DNA from: Halorubrum aquaticum
GTDB taxonomy: Archaea; Halobacteriota; Halobacteria; Halobacteriales; Haloferacaceae
Reading direction: 5' to 3'
DNA length: 64,000 bases
NCBI RefSeq assembly: GCF_900113615.1
Contig: NZ_FOPZ01000009.1
Location: 38,399 to 102,398, forward strand
Both the position numbers and the translations under genes were made by a program. Numbering within the stretch: the first letter of the stretch is position 1; every line of letters begins with the position of its first letter. The notes under the pieces were generated by a model, which did no database searches, was not told the origin of the DNA, and saw nothing but the letters and a program-made list of their open reading frames with translations. This document shows positions 60,831 to 64,000 of this stretch, piece after piece.

Positions 60831-61216
60831 GCTCGAGCGGCTCCTCGTACGGCGACATCCACCGGTATGAACCCGCCAGAGAGAGCACGGCCGCCGCCAT
60901 CGCGATCGTCCTCCTCACGATCATCGAGGTCGTGTTCGTCTTCCTGTTCGTCTACGGGCTCATGTTCTCCTGGGCGTCGACGGAACCCGGAAACATGTTC
61001 ATGGGTGCGCTGCTCGCACTCATCTTTTTGGACCTGGCGTTCATTCTCCTGTTGTATCGGAAGGAGTTCCTCCCCGACGTGATGATCGTCAAGAAGCGGC
61101 GTCGGAAGTGGGAGGACCTCTACACCCGCGAGGAGGACAAAGACGGCGTGGAACTGGAGACCGGCGACGCCTGGGATACCGTCAAACGGGCGGTGTACCC
61201 CTACTACAAGAAGTGA
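60827..61216 (+). CDS. Two-helix membrane protein of the bc operon
   Basis: A 129-residue haloarchaeal protein with two helices (about 25-50, TAAAIAIVLLTIIEVVFVFL; 58-78, FMGALLALIFLDLAFILLLY) and a basic, then acidic, C-terminal tail (VKKRRRKWEDLYTREED). Start overlaps the halocyanin stop. Conserved in haloarchaeal bc operons; function unknown, likely a small subunit or assembly factor. Confidence 0.75.
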   Translation: MSSSGSSYGDIHRYEPARESTAAAIAIVLLTIIEVVFVFLFVYGLMFSWASTEPGNMFMGALLALIFLDLAFILLLYRKEFLPDVMIVKKRRRKWEDLYTREEDKDGVELETGDAWDTVKRAVYPYYKK

Positions 61217-61223
61217 TCAATCA

Positions 61224-62033
61224 ATGAGCCTCAAAAAGAACGACGAGATGGACCACAACGCGTGGCTCAAGCGGCAGGACCTGACGGCCATCGAGACCGC
61301 GTTCCTCACCACGCTCATCTGGGTCGACAAGCGGCTCCGCATCGTCGATTACCTCGAACTCCTCGAGACGATGTACTACCGCGCGAACCTCCAGATGCCG
61401 AAGAGCCACACCGAACAGTACGACCTCGACAACAAGTTCTGGTACTGGTACCCCCTGTACTCGCTCGGGTCGCTCTCGATCATCGCGTACCTCGTCGCGG
61501 CGGTCTCCGGCGCGATGCTGGGATTCTACTACTCTCCGTCGACGGCGGGAGCCGCCGCACAGGGCGACCCGACGGCCGCGTACGACTCGGTCGTCCTGAT
61601 CCTCCAGGACGTCCAGTTCGGGTTCATGCTCCGGTCGATCCACAGCTGGGCGGCCCAGTTCATGGTCGCGGCCGTGTTCCTCCACATGCTGCGCGTCTAC
61701 TTCACCGGCGCGTACAAGGAGCCCCGCGAGGTCAACTGGATCCTCGGGGTCGTGCTGATCGGATTGACCCTCTTCTTCGGGTTCTCCGGGTACGTCCTCC
61801 CGTGGAAGCAGCTGTCCTTCTGGGCGGCACAGATCGGCGTCGAGATGGCGCTCGCGACCCCGATCGTCGGGGAGTGGGCGGCGCAACTCCTGTTCGGCGG
61901 GTTCACGCTCGGACAGGCGACGCTCGTGAGAATGTACATCCTGCACGTGTTCGTGCTGCCGTTCGTGGTGACGTCGCTCATCGCGCTCCACGTCGGCATC
62001 GTCTGGGTGCAGGGGATCGCGGAGCCGCACTAA
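61224..62033 (+). CDS. Cytochrome b, N-terminal subunit (cyt b6-like)
   Basis: A 269-residue cytochrome b with four main helices carrying two b-hemes. Heme ligands: RSIHSWAAQFMVAAVFLHML (two His) and YILHVFVLPFVVTSLIALHV (two His). A conserved NWILGVVLIGLTLFFGFSGY marks the Q-site helix. Split cytochrome b as in plants; the other half is the next gene, 4 bases on. It oxidises menaquinol and moves electrons via Rieske or halocyanin-type carrier. Confidence 0.93.
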   Translation: MSLKKNDEMDHNAWLKRQDLTAIETAFLTTLIWVDKRLRIVDYLELLETMYYRANLQMPKSHTEQYDLDNKFWYWYPLYSLGSLSIIAYLVAAVSGAMLGFYYSPSTAGAAAQGDPTAAYDSVVLILQDVQFGFMLRSIHSWAAQFMVAAVFLHMLRVYFTGAYKEPREVNWILGVVLIGLTLFFGFSGYVLPWKQLSFWAAQIGVEMALATPIVGEWAAQLLFGGFTLGQATLVRMYILHVFVLPFVVTSLIALHVGIVWVQGIAEPH

Positions 62034-62037
62034 GCCA

Positions 62038-62826
62038 ATGACCGAAGACAACGAACCCATGACGGACGGTGGAACCGACGAGGACGCACGCACGGACGGC
62101 GGCCCGCCGGCGACGGTGCCGCCGGACGACGAGACGCCCACCTGGAGCGAGCGCAAGGAGCGCTCACAGGGGCTCGCACAGCTCACCTATCAGTACTTCG
62201 AGCGCTCCCGCCGCGAGGACGAGGACCTGCGAGCGGAGTCGACGTACGTCGAGCGCGACGTGTTGGGCTTCCCCGCGTGGCCCCACGAGACGATCCGCAA
62301 CCTCGCGATCACGAGCTTCTTCATCGGGATGTTGATCTTCATCGCGGCGCTGATGCCGCCGCACTTCGGCCACCCGGCCAACCCCGGGTCGACCCCGGCG
62401 ATCATCCTTCCCGACTGGTACCTCTACTGGTCGTTCGGGCTGTTGAAGCTCAACCCGCTCAACCCCCAGCTCGCGGTGCTCGACGGGAACATCCTGCTCG
62501 GCAACGAGTTCCTCGGGATCATCGCTCACGGGATCGTCTTCGGCGCGATCGGGCTCGTTCCGTTCCTCAACAAGGGGAGCGCGCGCCGGCCGGTCGAGGA
62601 GCCGTTCTGGGCGGCCGTCGGCGTGACCGGCGTCGTGCTGTCGCTCACGCTCGCCGCGCTCGCGATCCAGAACTTCTTCCCGTTCGAGCTCGACCTGCTC
62701 GTCACGCTGACGTTCCTGCTGCCGGTGCTCTGCGGGATCATCACCTACGCCGTCCTGAAGACGATGCGGGAGGGATACATGTACGACCTCAACCGTCGCT
62801 ACTACATGCTGCGCCCGCCGAAGTAA
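62038..62826 (+). CDS. Cytochrome b, C-terminal subunit (subunit IV-like)
   Basis: A 262-residue counterpart of cytochrome b6f subunit IV. The quinol-site motif is LPDWYLYWSFGLL, a PDWY variant of PEWY. Residues 1-95 are a long hydrophilic acidic extension not found in plant subunit IV; helices follow at about 95-115, 155-175, 190-215 and 220-245. It is cotranscribed with the N-terminal half. Confidence 0.92.
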   Translation: MTEDNEPMTDGGTDEDARTDGGPPATVPPDDETPTWSERKERSQGLAQLTYQYFERSRREDEDLRAESTYVERDVLGFPAWPHETIRNLAITSFFIGMLIFIAALMPPHFGHPANPGSTPAIILPDWYLYWSFGLLKLNPLNPQLAVLDGNILLGNEFLGIIAHGIVFGAIGLVPFLNKGSARRPVEEPFWAAVGVTGVVLSLTLAALAIQNFFPFELDLLVTLTFLLPVLCGIITYAVLKTMREGYMYDLNRRYYMLRPPK

Positions 62827-62864
62827 CGGCCGACGACCGCTTCGTCCTCCCTCGTTTCGTTCCC

Positions 62865-63359
62865 ATGCCCGACACCGACGATCCCGTCGACCGTGATGAG
62901 TCCGCCGACCGCACCGAGTCCGCCGACCGCGACGGGTTCGGCGATCACGACGAGCGTCAGGCGGTCGACGCGACCGGCGACCCGATCGCCGCGGACGACG
63001 AGGAGGACCCGCGGAACGAGCCGGTCGGCCCGCGGGTCGGCCCGAACGGCCGCGAGGTGGTCGTTCCGCTTCGGCTCTACAAGACCGTCACCGCGCTCTC
63101 GACGCTGGCAGCCGTGGTGACGTATCTCGTCGGGTTCGTCCTCATCGACGCCGCGACCCTCCAGGTAAGCGTCGTCCGCCGGCTCATCGTCTTCGCGCTC
63201 GGCGCCGTCGGGATCGGGCTCGCGGCCGACACGCTAACGGCGCTTCTCGCCATCGCGGGCGTCGGCTCCATACTGCTCGGAACGGCGGTGTACGTCCTCG
63301 GCACGCGCTTCCGCGCTCAGGGAATGGGAAAGCCTCAAGAGGACTCCAACGAAGGGTGA
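62865..63359 (+). CDS. Three-helix membrane protein of the bc operon
   Basis: A 164-residue haloarchaeal protein: an acidic Asp-rich start (about 1-60, with repeated ESADR), then three helices (TALSTLAAVVTYLVGFVLID; RLIVFALGAVGIGLAADTL; LLAIAGVGSILLGTAVYVL) and a short polar tail. Function unknown; conserved with the bc genes. ATG 62865 is chosen since the upstream frame is shadow. Confidence 0.75.
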   Translation: MPDTDDPVDRDESADRTESADRDGFGDHDERQAVDATGDPIAADDEEDPRNEPVGPRVGPNGREVVVPLRLYKTVTALSTLAAVVTYLVGFVLIDAATLQVSVVRRLIVFALGAVGIGLAADTLTALLAIAGVGSILLGTAVYVLGTRFRAQGMGKPQEDSNEG

Positions 63360-63363
63360 TACA

Positions 63364-63636
63364 ATGGCAGACGAGTTCATGAAAGGACTGGCCCTGTTCT
63401 CGCTCGGGGCCCTCGGCTGGATCACCTTCGGCGCGTGGTACCGGACCCCCTCGTACTACGAGGTCGTTCAGTTGGTCAACCCGGCGGAGGGCGTCGAGAC
63501 GGTGTACGGCGAGATCGGCGTTCTCACCGGCGACGTGCTCTACTGGCTGATGATCCTCGGCCCGCTCACGTTCTGGGTACTCATCCCGATCAGCCGGCAG
63601 CTGCGGAGCAACATCGGCGGCGACGCCGCGAACTGA
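63364..63636 (+). CDS. Two-helix membrane protein, last bc operon gene
   Basis: A 90-residue membrane protein with two helices (about 5-25, FMKGLALFSLGALGWITFGA; 52-75, GDVLYWLMILGPLTFWVLIP). Starts 4 bases after the preceding gene. Haloarchaea-only and uncharacterised. It ends the bc module; the following 364 bases are non-coding. Confidence 0.75.
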   Translation: MADEFMKGLALFSLGALGWITFGAWYRTPSYYEVVQLVNPAEGVETVYGEIGVLTGDVLYWLMILGPLTFWVLIPISRQLRSNIGGDAAN

Positions 63637-64000
63637 CGCGCCGATCCTCTCGTTTCGGTCCTCTCGTTTCGACGCTCTTCGGAGCGTCGGCTCTCGTTCG
63701 GCGACCTCGTTTCGCTCCAATCGTTCCGGGCCGGTTCTCGCGTGAAACGGCCGTTATATTTCGAGTGCTTATAGGACGGGTGTTTCAGTGATGATCGAGG
63801 TGAGGAGAGGGGAGTCGTTGCTGGCGGAGTGAACACCGCCAAAGCCCCAGCCACGAGGACTCGCGCGGCTCGTTGTGCTCCTCGTCGCTCACTTTGTTCG
63901 CTCCTGCGGTGCTTACTTCGCCGGGCTTCGTCCTCGTGGCAGCGAGGCGCTCCGCGCCTCTGGCAGCCGGCGGCTCCGCCGCCGGCGACTGCCCCTTTGA
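63637..64000. other. Non-coding end with dispersed repeat
   Basis: From 63637 to about 63745 the gap has pyrimidine-rich sequence with repeated CTCTCGTTTCG (63648-63669), which may end the bc operon transcript. From about 63750 the repeat copy C begins and runs past the window end. Confidence 0.6.
63750..64000 (+). repeat. Dispersed repeat, copy C (left module, cut by window end)
   Basis: Aligns with copy A from 23113: shared left edge (GTGCTTATAGGACGGGTGTTTC), AAAGCCCCAG, GAGGACTCG, GTCGCTCACT and TTCGCTCCTGCGGT, then ACTGCCCCTTTGA at the right. Relative to A, it has an extra stretch of about 50 bases (63940-63986) made of two perfect hairpins: GAGGCG-CTCCG-CGCCTC-type (63944-63960) and GCCGGCGG-CTCCG-CCGCCGGC (63966-63986). 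The element continues beyond base 64000. Confidence 0.75.

Overview
The window is chromosomal DNA of a halophilic archaeon (class Halobacteria, most like Halorubrum). The evidence is high GC with strong GC bias at third codon positions, acidic proteins, TATA boxes (TTTAAG, TTTATATA types) about 25 bases before many start codons that imply leaderless mRNAs, and family markers such as halocyanin, HalOD1, an HTH-10 (bacterio-opsin activator type) regulator, aCPSF1 and TFS. No rRNA, tRNA, CRISPR array, prophage or intact insertion sequence was recognised. Most of the window is ordinary core genome.

Layout. 1-5.9 kb: end of an iron-dependent alcohol dehydrogenase, a MATE exporter, a half-size DMT transporter, a VapBC-type toxin-antitoxin pair, a two-domain glyoxalase-like protein and a thiolase/DUF35 pair. 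6.1-8.4 kb (minus strand): a translation operon L44e, S27e, aIF2-alpha, Nop10 and a PAC2-family proteasome chaperone. 8.5-18.3 kb: M42 peptidase, MTH865-family protein, DnaJ-domain membrane protein, zinc alcohol dehydrogenase, transglutaminase-like protein, a GMC oxidoreductase with its subunit-3-like partner, and a lone E1-alpha dehydrogenase subunit. 18.5-23.7 kb: a lone polysaccharide flippase in lower-GC DNA, an HhH/exonuclease protein, a bactofilin-like protein with an acidic tail, and small haloarchaeal proteins. 24.8-27.5 kb: RNase P p30, a methyltransferase, RNase P Pop5 and the proteasome alpha subunit. 27.6-36.2 kb: acetyltransferase, SDR, aCPSF1, methylglyoxal synthase, TFS, AlaX and an HD protein. 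36.2-41.8 kb: a TetR regulator divergent from a COG1361 exoprotein and an RND/MMPL transporter. 41.9-43.9 kb: a lower-GC regulatory island (HTH-10; then HalOD1, a 48-residue protein and a REC-PAS protein joined by ATGA overlaps). 44.1-53.5 kb: glutathionyl-hydroquinone reductase type protein, FAD oxidoreductase, Hsp20 with a small zinc ribbon, radical SAM-HhH protein, MBL hydrolase and a membrane-bracketed histidine kinase.

53.5-58.5 kb is a tight minus-strand cobalamin salvage operon: HAD phosphatase, CbiB, CobS, CobY, CobD-like aminotransferase and CbiZ. Five genes cover cobinamide recovery, nucleotide-loop activation and aminopropanol-arm supply. The HAD gene is a candidate for the phosphatase step for which no known gene is present here. 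58.6-63.6 kb is a menaquinol-oxidising cytochrome bc module: a split cytochrome b, a membrane-anchored halocyanin and several small haloarchaea-specific membrane proteins, with no Rieske gene in view.

The least explained material is non-coding: a dispersed repeat family with two good copies (about 23.11-23.48 kb and 63.75-64.00 kb) and a truncated one (about 35.20-35.36 kb), with copy-specific hairpins; two perfect or near-perfect short tandem arrays (6.02 and 35.09 kb); and an 80-base polypyrimidine tract (12.25 kb).
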